NCBI RefSeq assembly: GCF_048541585.1
Contig: NZ_CP183303.1
Coordinates: 1,240,001-1,304,000, forward strand
DNA from: Legionella_C sp048541585
Lineage (GTDB): Bacteria; Pseudomonadota; Gammaproteobacteria; Legionellales; Legionellaceae
Direction of reading: 5' to 3'
DNA length: 64,000 nt
Shown piece by piece: positions 1 through 7,701 of the stretch (its first letter is position 1; each line of letters starts with the position of its first letter). A program made the position numbers and the translations under genes. The notes beneath the pieces were generated by a model. It worked only from the letters and a program-made list of their open reading frames with translations, did no database searches and was not told the origin of the DNA.

Positions 1-267
1 TATAATCTGCGCACATTATCAGAGAAAGGAATGGAATATGCAAATATGCTTAATTTAGCTACTAAGGTAAATGCATTTACTTTTAGTATGAATTTAAAAG
101 ATTATCATAAATTATTTATTGGCAGGTTAAGTAATCAGGGCAATGAACAAGAAGTACAAGAAATTTGTACTAAAATGTGTCAGCTGCTTCACGAGCAATT
201 TCCATTAGTGATTAAGACGCCTAAAGACTATTATGCGATGAATAATGGTGTAAAGTATTTAAGCTAA
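1..267 (+). CDS. C-terminal part of a ThyX-like (FAD-dependent thymidylate synthase-like) protein
   Basis: The frame is open from base 1, so this is the 3' end of a gene that starts outside the window; 88 codons are visible. The stretch FSMNLKDYHKLFIGRLSNQG followed by EVQEICTKMCQLLHEQFP resembles the end of ThyX proteins, where an N-L-R-x-hydrophobic segment precedes an E-I-R-type helix ending near a proline. ThyX makes dTMP from dUMP using flavin and methylenetetrahydrofolate. The active-site part is not visible. The next two genes (HAD phosphatase, GMP kinase) also handle nucleotides or phosphates and follow on the same strand with short gaps. The family call rests on pattern resemblance only. 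Confidence 0.4.
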   Translation, partial: YNLRTLSEKGMEYANMLNLATKVNAFTFSMNLKDYHKLFIGRLSNQGNEQEVQEICTKMCQLLHEQFPLVIKTPKDYYAMNNGVKYLS

Positions 268-288
268 CTACAAAATGGCAAAAATTAT

Positions 289-930
289 ATGAAACTTCAT
301 ACCATTGTGTTTGATTTAGATGGTACGTTAATCGATTCTGGGCATTTAATGGAGAGTGCCTTTAATTATGCGTTAAGCATTTATAACATGCAGGTAACCG
401 TAGAAGAATTAGAAACTATGCGCTCCTTAACGTCTGCCGAGTTATTTAGAGATAGATTAGATGAAACAAAAGCTAAAGTTGCAGTAAAGCGCCTATGGGA
501 TTACTCACATCGTTCTATAACTGATACATTGCTTATTGAAGGAATTAAGCCGATTCTAGAGCAACTAAAAAACAAAAAGATAACCATGGGTATTTGGACG
601 GGACGAGATAGAGCTTCAGCTTTGCGCATAATAAAACATCATAAAATAGATCATTTCTTTAAAGCTCTTGTAGGAGGTTGTGAGGTTTCAAAAAATAAAC
701 CATCTCCTGAGGGCTTGCTTTTATTGGCACAACAATTAAATGTTTCTTTAAGCTCTCTTATGCATGTGGGCGATCATGATCACGATGTATTAGGTGCAAT
801 GGCTGCCGGTGTAAAATGTGCATTAGTTGGTTGGTGCTCTTCTAAACTTGTTCAACAACCTACCCAGCGTGCCCATTTTAATTTTAACTCAGTTGATGAT
901 TTTAGCCAGTGGATTGAGCAGTTTAAGTAA
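289..930 (+). CDS. HAD-superfamily hydrolase (phosphoglycolate phosphatase-like)
   Basis: A 213-residue protein with the HAD motifs in order. The N-terminal nucleophile motif is FDLDGTLIDS (first Asp the likely phosphoryl acceptor). Motif II is the Thr in GIWTGRDRAS. A Lys lies in the KNKPSPEG segment. Motif IV is HVGDHDHDVLGAMAAG with paired acidic residues. The small helical cap after motif I is typical of subfamily I enzymes such as phosphoglycolate phosphatase and PPi or nucleotide phosphatases. The substrate cannot be told from sequence. It starts 21 bases after the upstream stop and ends 20 bases before the guanylate kinase start, so it is probably co-transcribed with both. Confidence 0.85.
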   Translation: MKLHTIVFDLDGTLIDSGHLMESAFNYALSIYNMQVTVEELETMRSLTSAELFRDRLDETKAKVAVKRLWDYSHRSITDTLLIEGIKPILEQLKNKKITMGIWTGRDRASALRIIKHHKIDHFFKALVGGCEVSKNKPSPEGLLLLAQQLNVSLSSLMHVGDHDHDVLGAMAAGVKCALVGWCSSKLVQQPTQRAHFNFNSVDDFSQWIEQFK

Positions 931-950
931 AATCAAAGGAATTAATTTAA

Positions 951-1619
951 ATGTATGCAAAAACGTCATTACCATTTTTTAAAGAAAATGTATCTTATCG
1001 AGGGCGTCTTTATATTGTTTCAGGCCCTTCTGGTGTTGGAAAAACAACAATCATAGAGAGCCTTCTCAGTAAAGATAATCATTTAGAAAAAATTGTAGCA
1101 TATACAACACGCGAGAGACGTGCCCATGAAGAGGCCGATCGAACCTATCACTATATTAGCCGAGAAGCGTTTAGAGATAAAATTAAAAACAATGACTTTC
1201 TTGAATACATGGAATTTAGTGATCAGCTTTATGGTTTTGGTCTTTCAAAGCAAGAAGTATTGGCAAAACTAAAACAAGGGATTGATCTCATTGTTGATTT
1301 AGACTACTCACAAATACTGGATTTGAAAAGTAAAATTCCTAATTGTTATTCAATCTTTATAGTACCGCCTTCACTTGAGTCATTAAAGATAAGGTTAATA
1401 TCGCGTGGTGAAAATGGAGAAATAATTGCTAAACGTATGACTTATGCAAAAGACATCATTGAGCATCAACAACTGGGTGATAGGATAATTGTGAATCAAG
1501 ACGGTAAAATTGAAGAGGCGGTAGAAGAAGTCTTAGAGCTTATTCATGAGTACCGCGTTAGTAATCAGCATACTACCGAAAAATTTGCCAGTGAAATTCT
1601 GTCAACAAAAACGCTTTAA
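951..1619 (+). CDS. Guanylate kinase-family protein
   Basis: A 222-residue protein. The P-loop is SGPSGVGKTT near residues 25-34. It is followed by YTTRERRAHEEADRTYHYIS, the GMP-binding segment of guanylate kinases (TTRxxRxxE..G..Y.Y). A lid-like arginine segment, LISRGENGEIIAKRM, lies in the second half. The family phosphorylates GMP to GDP with ATP. A leader of about 18 residues precedes the usual start, and the C-terminus is a little longer than normal. The conserved 'E-x-D-x-x-Y' Gly is missing, and S-D-Q-L-Y-G replaces part of the usual G-N-x-Y-G motif. It may therefore be a paralogue of the housekeeping Gmk rather than the essential copy. It is the last gene of its plus-strand run. Confidence 0.8.
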   Translation: MYAKTSLPFFKENVSYRGRLYIVSGPSGVGKTTIIESLLSKDNHLEKIVAYTTRERRAHEEADRTYHYISREAFRDKIKNNDFLEYMEFSDQLYGFGLSKQEVLAKLKQGIDLIVDLDYSQILDLKSKIPNCYSIFIVPPSLESLKIRLISRGENGEIIAKRMTYAKDIIEHQQLGDRIIVNQDGKIEEAVEEVLELIHEYRVSNQHTTEKFASEILSTKTL

Positions 1620-1621
1620 GC

Positions 1622-1685
1622 TAGCCTACCCTTGAAACGAAGTGAAACCCGGGTTTCGGCCTTACAGGCCTGCACCTAGGATACT
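1622..1685. repeat. Interspersed repeat A, copy 1
   Basis: This contains GAAACCCGGGTTTCGGCCTT followed by ACAGGCCTGCACCTAGG. The same block recurs at 9582-9642, with partial copies near 3797 and 19461. The centre is palindromic (AAACCCGGGTTT), as in REP-type elements. It sits just after the guanylate kinase stop and next to a RAYT element. Confidence 0.75.
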
Positions 1686-1693
1686 AGTTAGCC

Positions 1694-2005
1694 AGCGTAG
1701 CTTTGATGTAGCGTAGCATAATCAGGGTTTATTCGCCAAAGCCTGAACCATTGTTAGGCTCAAGGATCAAATCAGCCCAATTTTTAGGAATAAGCCCTTT
1801 ACTTAAGTAGTGAATGAATGTTCTCAATTAGCAAATTTGATTTCCTAGCTTGTAAGGTTACAGTGAAGAAAAATGTTCCTTCAGGAGTGGTACTCTTTCT
1901 ATAATTTACCATTTTAAACTTTTTTGCTGGTTGGATAAGACAATAGTAATGGAAGGATTGTAATAAATAAACCTTGATTACACTTTGTTGCATTAAGGCT
2001 ACTTT
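1694..2005. mobile_element. RAYT/REP element remnant, copy 1
   Basis: The element is bounded by inverted REP-like sequences: TAGCTTTGATGTAGCGTAGC at the left (about 1699) and its near reverse complement, ending ..TTGCATTAAGGCTAC, at the right (about 1966-2002). Between them lies the N-terminus of a REP-associated tyrosine transposase on the minus strand. The other copy, at 10644-10889, shares both ends. The right end is fused to a truncated MFS gene, which suggests insertion or recombination there. Confidence 0.65.
1799..1912 (-). pseudogene. REP-associated tyrosine transposase (RAYT), N-terminal fragment
   Basis: Only about 37 codons remain: MVNYRK, then GTFFFTVTLQARKSNLL. This is the characteristic start of RAYT proteins (M-x-x-Y-R-R, then G-x-x-Y/F-F-F-T-x-x). 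The catalytic HUH histidines and tyrosine of the Y1 transposase fold are absent. The reading frame continues upstream through the REP sequence without a sensible start, so MVNYRK is the likely original N-terminus. Confidence 0.65.
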
Positions 2006-2357
2006 TGCTTTGAATAATTTTTAGAATTAATAAAGTAATAGCAGAGTATACTCCTATCATATTATTTGTCGGTATAAAGCCAATTAAAATTGTAGCTACC
2101 CCCATGGTCAGAATAGAGTAGGCTAGGATTATTTTTCTACCATAGATATCAGATAATAATCCCATCAAAATAGCGCCTAATAGCCTAGCTAAATACCCGG
2201 CGAAGAAAGTTAAAAATACAAGAAATAATCCTTGAGACGTATCTCCCATCAGATATTTAGCAATGTAAACGGATAGTAAGCCGCAAATAGCCATATCAAA
2301 GGACTCAACTAAATTACCGAGCGCACCTGCTAGAATGATTTGAGTTTGATGTTTCAT
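2006..2357 (-). pseudogene. Truncated MFS transporter (metabolite:H+ symporter type)
   Basis: It starts MKHQTQIILAGALGNLVESF, like MHS-type MFS permeases that begin with a G-x-x-x-E-x-x-D segment. The loop motif GLLSDIYGRKIILAYS (canonical G-x-x-x-D-x-x-G-R-x-x) is at about residues 67-82. Homology covers about four transmembrane helices and ends near residue 115-117. The frame then runs into the RAYT/REP element and stops after 147 codons. A functional family member has about 400 residues and twelve helices, so this is broken. Its start lies 3 bases after the deformylase stop, so it was the last gene of that operon. Confidence 0.7.
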
Positions 2358-2360
2358 AAA

Positions 2361-2879
2361 TTAAGCCTGTTTTTTTTGTAACTCTGATCTTGTGGTTAAG
2401 GATTCTTCATCTATGTGGTCAAAGAATAATAAACCGTCGAGATGATCTATTTCATGTTGGAGAATTCTCGCTTCTAGTCCAGTAGCTTTCTTAGTTATTC
2501 TATTACCATCTATGTCGAAACCTGTATATTCAATTTCCATAGAGCGCGGAATTTGTCCCATTAATTTACCACAATTTAAGCATCCTTCATAATCTGTTTG
2601 AATTGCATCTGAAAGAACTTTGTAAGAAGGATTAATTAAAGCAGTATCTGGAATAGGATATTCAGGTTGCCTGCGCTTAGTGTAGTTCGTTCCAAATACG
2701 ATTACTCGCTTACTAATCCCAATTTGAGGAGCTGCAACACCTACTGCACCTTGTTCAGCCATAATATCAAACATATCTTTAGTAAGTTGTTTAAGCCAAT
2801 CACTGCCGAATTCTGCTTCTAATACAGCTTCTGCAGTTTGTCTTAAAATTGGATCGTTTTTATCTAGAAGTTTTTTCAT
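2361..2879 (-). CDS. def: Peptide deformylase
   Basis: A 172-residue protein with the three metal-site motifs of peptide deformylase: GVAAPQIG (Gln52), EGCLNCGK (Cys100 as metal ligand) and QHEIDHLDG (His142, Glu143, His146). The family removes the formyl group from the N-terminal methionine of new proteins, using Fe2+ or another metal. Motif II reads EGCLN rather than the usual EGCLS. The gene lies in a run of overlapping minus-strand genes and its start overlaps the upstream gene by 20 bases, so it is probably a secondary copy with an accessory role rather than the def-fmt housekeeping locus. Confidence 0.88.
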   Translation of the reverse strand: MKKLLDKNDPILRQTAEAVLEAEFGSDWLKQLTKDMFDIMAEQGAVGVAAPQIGISKRVIVFGTNYTKRRQPEYPIPDTALINPSYKVLSDAIQTDYEGCLNCGKLMGQIPRSMEIEYTGFDIDGNRITKKATGLEARILQHEIDHLDGLLFFDHIDEESLTTRSELQKKQA

Positions 2880-3474
2880 AGAGTTCCCGATTATTAATAA
2901 TTATCTTTAGTTTTAGTTTTGTTGTATAACACTTTTTTTGGTCAGGAAAAGGTACAACATCTTTAATTTCTCTCAAGCAATAATTACCTAAAGCAAATAG
3001 TTTATTGCACTGACTAGGTTCTTTTTTCTGAATGAAAAAATTTTCTCCTTTGAAGCCGAAAGAAAATATAGCTCTATAGTCCGTAAAGTTTGTTGGGATT
3101 GAAGTTCCCATTACTAAGCCTTGGCTCTGTTGCTTATATTGCTTTAAGAGAGCTGCATGATCTAGACAAAGAAGTTCTGCCCATAGTTTAGGCTGTTCTT
3201 GATAAATAAAATCAGCTTGATAACTGCCGTCATATTGCCAAAGCCCTTTTTCAATTAAATTTTGCTCTATAGAAGGTTTTGAAGATAGAAAAAAGAGTTG
3301 CCCGTTTTGATTAATTAAAGCAATTGATATGTAGTCTGTCTCGAGTTGTCCTAACACATTGGAGAACAATCGACGTAATATTACATAATGTTCAAAAAGA
3401 AAATCCTTCGTTTCCTGATGAAGTATAATTTCTACAGCTGTTACATCCATATTAACCAACTTCTTAAATGACAT
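2860..3474 (-). CDS. Sensor-like protein resembling the N-terminal half of Legionella LuxR-type regulators
   Basis: About 204 residues from the chosen start MSFKKLVN; a longer frame exists upstream but overlaps the preceding gene more. The pattern ETKDFLFEHYVILRRLF, then ISIALINQNGQLFFLSSKP, then LIEKGLWQYDGSY resembles the sensory N-terminal region of LuxR-family regulators in Legionella. No helix-turn-helix is visible at the C-terminus, which ends in a basic stretch. It may be a stand-alone ligand-binding protein. The 3' end overlaps the deformylase start by 20 bases, and its own start overlaps the upstream small gene by 11, which implies translational coupling. The family call is an inference. 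Confidence 0.45.
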   Translation of the reverse strand: MSFKKLVNMDVTAVEIILHQETKDFLFEHYVILRRLFSNVLGQLETDYISIALINQNGQLFFLSSKPSIEQNLIEKGLWQYDGSYQADFIYQEQPKLWAELLCLDHAALLKQYKQQSQGLVMGTSIPTNFTDYRAIFSFGFKGENFFIQKKEPSQCNKLFALGNYCLREIKDVVPFPDQKKCYTTKLKLKIIINNRELYEKTSR

Positions 3475-3652
3475 GGGTATATTTTTTATGTTTCTCTTTG
3501 TAGGAAGAAATAGAACTAATAGCCAAGTCAATTATTTTTAATAAATTACTTTTAGAAGTATCAATTGAACGCACTTCTTTAATTAATTCTAATACGAAAT
3601 CAGCATAGTCGTCAGCATTATCTGTATCTTCTCGATATAGTTGATGGATCAT
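3464..3652 (-). CDS. Small hypothetical protein, first gene of the deformylase run
   Basis: A 62-residue acidic helical protein (MIHQLYREDTDNADDYADFV..). The frame stays open for about 14 codons upstream of the ATG and reads ..RFNPNHLFFNVYSMIHQLYR. This is reminiscent of the N-P-H-F-L-F-N helix around the phospho-acceptor histidine of LytS/YesM histidine kinases. It may be a remnant of a larger protein, or chance. The 3' end overlaps the next gene by 11 bases. There is no confident function. Confidence 0.35.
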   Translation of the reverse strand: MIHQLYREDTDNADDYADFVLELIKEVRSIDTSKSNLLKIIDLAISSISSYKEKHKKYTHVI

Positions 3653-3775
3653 GGAGTAGACATTGAAAAATAAATGATTGGGATTGAACCGCTCTTACAG
3701 CTTGGTTTAAGGCATGAGCTTATTATAAGTCAAAAGGGTTAGAAGAAATCTATATTCCTTTGATAATTAAGCCAG

Positions 3776-3825
3776 CCTAGGTTGGGCTAAGCAAATGTAG
3801 CCTGAGTGAAACCCTGGTTTCGGCG
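3776..3825. repeat. Composite of repeat B and repeat A fragments
   Basis: CTAGGTTGGGCTAAGC (repeat B half-site) at about 3777-3792 is followed by GTAGCCTGAGTGAAACCCTG and GTTTCGG (repeat A) up to 3825. The rest of the gap 3653-3993 is AT-rich and holds no gene that I can support. Confidence 0.6.
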
Positions 3826-3993
3826 TATGTTAAATGAAAATCAATAATTAACAAAAAAGTTATTAGCTATTTCAGATAAGAAACATTTAAATTTATAAAT
3901 TCTTTTTTTAATGTATTTATTGGTATGATAATAGGATTTAATTCCTCATTCATAACTGAGTGTATGTTAGCTAGATAATGAGATATAAATTAA

Positions 3994-5190
3994 ATGTTAA
4001 AAACTAGTTTTAAAAAACTTTACTCCTTTTATTTTAATGCCCCTACGGGAACAGGTAAATTAATTCCACTAATAGTGATTGAATCAGCTGCTATATGTAT
4101 AACTTATTTTATTTCAGTCTATTTAAGAAAGTCCTTAGGTTTTGACTCTTTTCAAGTTGGCAAGCTTATCTCAGCATTATCTATTGGAGTTTGTACAGGC
4201 TCTGTAGTTAGTGGCTATTTAACTGTGAAATTAAATCCTACTAAAGTAGCTGCGTTAGGATTTCTTATTTATGCCCTAGGTTTTTCCTTCTTATCAATGA
4301 TTACTTCTTATTATCCTTTAATGTTTACTTTACTTTTGTGTGGTTGTGGTGGGGTATTTATTACGGTGGCAAACTTAACTGCTCTAATTAAGCTAGCCGA
4401 AGATGATATTATGAAAAATAAAATCCTTGTTATTCAGTCAGTGATATTTAATTTTTCTTTGTCTATATTTAGTTTTCTTCTTTGCTATTTAAAAACAGAA
4501 CATATAAAAAATTTATTTTTTATATGCGCTATAGTTCTAGCTTGTACTAGTGTATTTGTATTTAGGATTAAAGGCTTTAATCCATCTAATGGAAAATTGA
4601 TTAAATTAGAGAAAAATAAGGCTGATCCTCTGCTTTTAATGATGATCGTATGTGTGGTTTTTTTGTATGGGTTAATCTATTCTTTGGTCAAAGTTTATTT
4701 TCCTTTTGAAGTAAATGTCCGATTTAATAATAATCCCTGGATTTTATGGTTAATTTTATCTGCCAACCCTTTATGCGTAGTTTTACTACAACCAATGCTT
4801 ATTAATAAGTTAAAATATAAAACAAATACCTTTTTACTATTAATTGGAGGGAGCCTTGTAGGATTTGGATATTTATTTTTTGGGTTAACGACGTATTTTT
4901 TGCCTAGCTTATTATTTATTTGTTTTGCAACGGTTGGAGAATTGGTTTTTTCGCCAATTTCAAAAAAAGTTGCTGCAATAAGTTTGGGAGAAGGAAAAGA
5001 AGGACTTGGATTTGCTACTTGGAAAATGACTTATTATGTAAGTGGTATTATTGGGGCGTCATTAGTAGGCTACTTTGGTGTTAATTATAAAACGATTAAT
5101 GTTTGGATGTTTTGCGCGCCTTTATCATTAGCAATTATTCTTTGCATAATTGGTTTTGAATTATTCAAAAAAGCTGAAGTTATTGTATAG
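3994..5190 (+). CDS. MFS transporter
   Basis: A 398-residue, strongly hydrophobic protein with about twelve membrane segments. The cytoplasmic loop after helix 2 reads GYLTVKLNPTKVAALGF, a weak form of the MFS motif A. There is a central basic loop (residues about 195-212) between the two six-helix bundles. The substrate is unknown. It stands alone, with no close neighbour on the same strand. No clear Shine-Dalgarno precedes the ATG at 3994. Codon use is very AT-rich, like the surrounding genes. Confidence 0.75.
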   Translation: MLKTSFKKLYSFYFNAPTGTGKLIPLIVIESAAICITYFISVYLRKSLGFDSFQVGKLISALSIGVCTGSVVSGYLTVKLNPTKVAALGFLIYALGFSFLSMITSYYPLMFTLLLCGCGGVFITVANLTALIKLAEDDIMKNKILVIQSVIFNFSLSIFSFLLCYLKTEHIKNLFFICAIVLACTSVFVFRIKGFNPSNGKLIKLEKNKADPLLLMMIVCVVFLYGLIYSLVKVYFPFEVNVRFNNNPWILWLILSANPLCVVLLQPMLINKLKYKTNTFLLLIGGSLVGFGYLFFGLTTYFLPSLLFICFATVGELVFSPISKKVAAISLGEGKEGLGFATWKMTYYVSGIIGASLVGYFGVNYKTINVWMFCAPLSLAIILCIIGFELFKKAEVIV

Positions 5191-5285
5191 TTTTTATGGT
5201 TCTCTTAAATGAGAAAAATTAATATAATTTATATGGTTTTTTATATAGAAATAATTTAAATAATAATTGATAAACAGACTTAAAA

Positions 5286-6620
5286 TTAATTTTTGGAAAT
5301 TTTAATACAACCTCTAAAAAATTTAGCGTCAGCAGGAAAGAGGTATTCCATATTATATTTTTTCAAATTAAATCGTGTGTCTTGCTTAGCAATCTCTGAA
5401 GAATTATTAATGATAAAATTGCTTTTGCATTTATCATCCTGTCCAGGAGAATGATGAAAGTAAGTAAATTTAATTTTTCCTGTTATTTCTTGAAATAATG
5501 TTCCTTTGTAATCTCCGTTTTGTTGAGCTTCTAAAAAGGCATATAATTTATTTATCATTCTGATCAAAGAATGAAGGTTTGCTAACGCCCTTGTTTCAGT
5601 TTTAGTTTGCTTTTCTAAACAAATAAAAGGTTTTTGTAAGGAATAATAGATAGGAAGCTGAGGCTTATTGTAAATATCAAATTTATCTGGTTCTAACAAA
5701 ATCGGAGTTTGTTGAATTCGATATATTTCCTGATAAGCTAATTGTATTTCATCTAATGGAATAGAAAAATTATCTGTAGCTGGCTTATAACCTAAATTTG
5801 CTCCTAAAGCTATACCTAGTATATGTTTAGTTGTCTCATTCAAATATGGGTTAGAGAGAATATTGTAAGTTTCTTGAGCTTTTGAAAAAGCAAAATTATA
5901 AAAAAAATAATTTTTATCATGTTCCCAGCTTTTAATCATTTTTTCAATTAGATATTTTTGTAAGTGTATCCATTTAGAATTGTTTTTTAGACTATCAATC
6001 CATTTAGAGGAAAAGAATAAAACGTTAGCTCGCCACGTACTTTTGCTTAATAAGCTTATTTCTTTAAAAACCTCCCAGTGATTTTGTATGTCTTTTGGTG
6101 TAGAACAGGTAATACCTAATTGCCGTTGAAGGTACATATGCTTTTTTTGATTTCCAATATTTGGAAGCATAAAGACACTTCTAGATCCAGCTGTACAAGA
6201 CATAATCGAGCTAGAAATAGAAGTTCTTGAAGCTTTTTCAGCAATTAGCTGACGTGTTCCAATAAAAAATCCAGGGCCTTCAACGTAAATAGGGAAAGAA
6301 GTATGTTTTTGGTGATCGGATATAAACCATTCAAATTTTTTATCTAAAATCATCATTAATGGAGAGTTTTTAATGCCATAACTTAGATTTTTAAATATAT
6401 CCTTTGGTGTATTAGAGTCTCCAAGGTGATAAAATTGTCCTAAGTCATCTTTTAAAATAGTACCTTTGCTATCACCAATTGTTTCGCCGTAATGATAAGA
6501 TGCTAAATAAAGAGGATAATTATTGCCTGGGCCTAATTCATCAACTAATTGCGTAAATTTAACATCAATGTTTTTTACTGTTTTCCTAATTTCATTCCAA
6601 TAGATTTTTCTTAGTTCCAT
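5286..6620 (-). CDS. Hypothetical protein, about 444 residues
   Basis: I do not recognise this protein. From the chosen start MELRKIYWNEIRK it is soluble, without a signal peptide or membrane segment. It has a tryptophan- and tyrosine-rich N-terminal region (LYLASYHYGETIGDSKG) and a central helical part. The C-terminal region contains TYFHHSPGQDDKC. The start MELRKIYW is preferred over one 13 codons upstream because GTAGGTG lies at Shine-Dalgarno distance before it. It is a single gene facing away from the cassette at 6826. Nothing in it shows a catalytic motif that I can name. Confidence 0.6.
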   Translation of the reverse strand: MELRKIYWNEIRKTVKNIDVKFTQLVDELGPGNNYPLYLASYHYGETIGDSKGTILKDDLGQFYHLGDSNTPKDIFKNLSYGIKNSPLMMILDKKFEWFISDHQKHTSFPIYVEGPGFFIGTRQLIAEKASRTSISSSIMSCTAGSRSVFMLPNIGNQKKHMYLQRQLGITCSTPKDIQNHWEVFKEISLLSKSTWRANVLFFSSKWIDSLKNNSKWIHLQKYLIEKMIKSWEHDKNYFFYNFAFSKAQETYNILSNPYLNETTKHILGIALGANLGYKPATDNFSIPLDEIQLAYQEIYRIQQTPILLEPDKFDIYNKPQLPIYYSLQKPFICLEKQTKTETRALANLHSLIRMINKLYAFLEAQQNGDYKGTLFQEITGKIKFTYFHHSPGQDDKCKSNFIINNSSEIAKQDTRFNLKKYNMEYLFPADAKFFRGCIKISKN

Positions 6621-6666
6621 AAATACACCTACAAACGACAACAATAAGATATATTTCAAGCTGTTA

Positions 6667-6694
6667 TTTTACTATGGTTTTTGCCATGGTAAAA
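6667..6694. promoter_or_regulatory. Inverted repeat in the divergent promoter region
   Basis: TTTTACTATGG and CCATGGTAAAA are separated by six T/G bases, so the arms match at 10 of 11 positions. It lies between the divergent genes 5286-6620 and 6826-7245, about 47 bases upstream of the first start. It could be an operator or a hairpin, and no specific regulator is suggested. Confidence 0.35.
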
Positions 6695-6825
6695 AAATTA
6701 TTTAATAAATAATAATTAAGTGGCTAAATAGCGGCCCTAAAGAATGTACACATGGACATTAAATCAAGTGGAGCCTGTGTTTACTGATTAATCATAAAAT
6801 TTTAAATGAGGTTAGGAAAAATAGT

Positions 6826-7245
6826 ATGGAAATAAATAAAAAAAATAGCTTGTGTAATTATGAAATTTTTTTAAATGAACCTAAAAAAAATTTTAAAAAC
6901 AAGAATAGAATTCAACCTTTAATTACTATACGAAAGAAGAAACTATTTAAAAAAAATCCTCTGCCTAAATTTTTAGACTGGCTTAGAAGACAAATAAACT
7001 CCGGAAATAAAAGGTTTGCATTGGATTCTCAGGATCTAATACTGTATAAACCATCAGCAGTGCAATCAAAGCTACTCTTTATTTTACCTGAAGTGTTTAA
7101 ACAGTACTATAAATATTCAGGAGTCTGCGCAAAACTAATTCAGCTAGAACTTAAAAAGTCTTTGGCGATAACCTTTAATTATACCATTGTCCGAGATGGA
7201 AAAGTTATTGAAGTATTTCCTTGTCAATTTTTGGATCTAATCTAA
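6826..7245 (+). CDS. TraI_2 C-terminal-like (DUF1528-like) winged-helix protein
   Basis: A 139-residue protein. After a basic N-terminus (residues 1-45), the segment PKFLDWLRRQINSGNKRF, then LLFILPEVFKQYYKYSG and a final FNYTIVRDGKVIEVFP, follows the layout of the winged-helix C-terminal domain of MobH/TraI_2-type relaxases (F-x-x-W-L-x-x-x-I-x-S-G .. L-P-x-x-F). No relaxase HD domain is present, so the protein is a stand-alone domain. It is the first gene of a tight run with the QueF-like and flavoprotein genes (gap 36 bases). AGGAAA precedes the ATG. The fold call is an inference from pattern; a nucleic-acid binding role is plausible. Confidence 0.5.
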   Translation: MEINKKNSLCNYEIFLNEPKKNFKNKNRIQPLITIRKKKLFKKNPLPKFLDWLRRQINSGNKRFALDSQDLILYKPSAVQSKLLFILPEVFKQYYKYSGVCAKLIQLELKKSLAITFNYTIVRDGKVIEVFPCQFLDLI

Positions 7246-7281
7246 AGAACAGCTCCCTATATTGCAAAGGATAAATACTCT

Positions 7282-7698
7282 ATGAATATTGATTTTAGAT
7301 TTAAACTATTACCTAACAAAATAAAAATGGAAAGAAGACAAAGAGCATATGAAATATGCTTCAATTTTACCTCGTTCAGAACAAATGAATCTGAAGATGC
7401 AAACGAGGTAAATGCTGGAAATTTAAGGTTTATTTATTGCCCAAAAGAATTCTTACTTGAATTTCATTCTTTTCAAGAATACATCGACACATATACCAAC
7501 ATCTCTATCTCTCTTGAAGTTGCTGCTTGGTCAATTCTTGATGATGTGTTTGACAAAGTACAACCTTGTTATGCAATTGTAATCGTTGAATCTGAGTTGC
7601 CTGATGGTGCAACTGTAAACATAAAAGCACAGCGAGGTTGGCAGAAAGAAAAAAATGCTTATCTTAGTCCACATATGCAGCAAGCAACGATTATTTAA
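7282..7698 (+). CDS. QueF-like T-fold protein lacking the catalytic cysteine
   Basis: A 138-residue protein. It can be laid along type I QueF (7-cyano-7-deazaguanine reductase): FNFTSF at residues 27-32 matches the F-T-S-L-C segment. Next comes IYCPKEFLLEFHSFQEYIDT, matching the Y-x-P-x-x-x-L-x-E-x-x-S-x-x-x-Y-L strand-helix. Finally a helix (..SILDDVFDKVQP) and a strand pair PDGATVNI match the N-x-I-x-x-D-L and P-R-G-G-I region. At the position of the nucleophilic Cys the protein has Arg33, and the H-E pair is L-E. It should not form the thioimide, so another pterin- or purine-related ligand or a structural role is likely. It starts 36 bases after the upstream gene and ends 3 bases before the flavoprotein. 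Confidence 0.5.
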   Translation: MNIDFRFKLLPNKIKMERRQRAYEICFNFTSFRTNESEDANEVNAGNLRFIYCPKEFLLEFHSFQEYIDTYTNISISLEVAAWSILDDVFDKVQPCYAIVIVESELPDGATVNIKAQRGWQKEKNAYLSPHMQQATII

Positions 7699-7701
7699 AG
7701 T

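Noticed and set aside
5199..5214. Short hairpin after the MFS gene at 3994 as a terminator
   Set aside because: The stem TTCTC/GAGAA is only 5 bp and is followed by A-rich, not T-rich, sequence.
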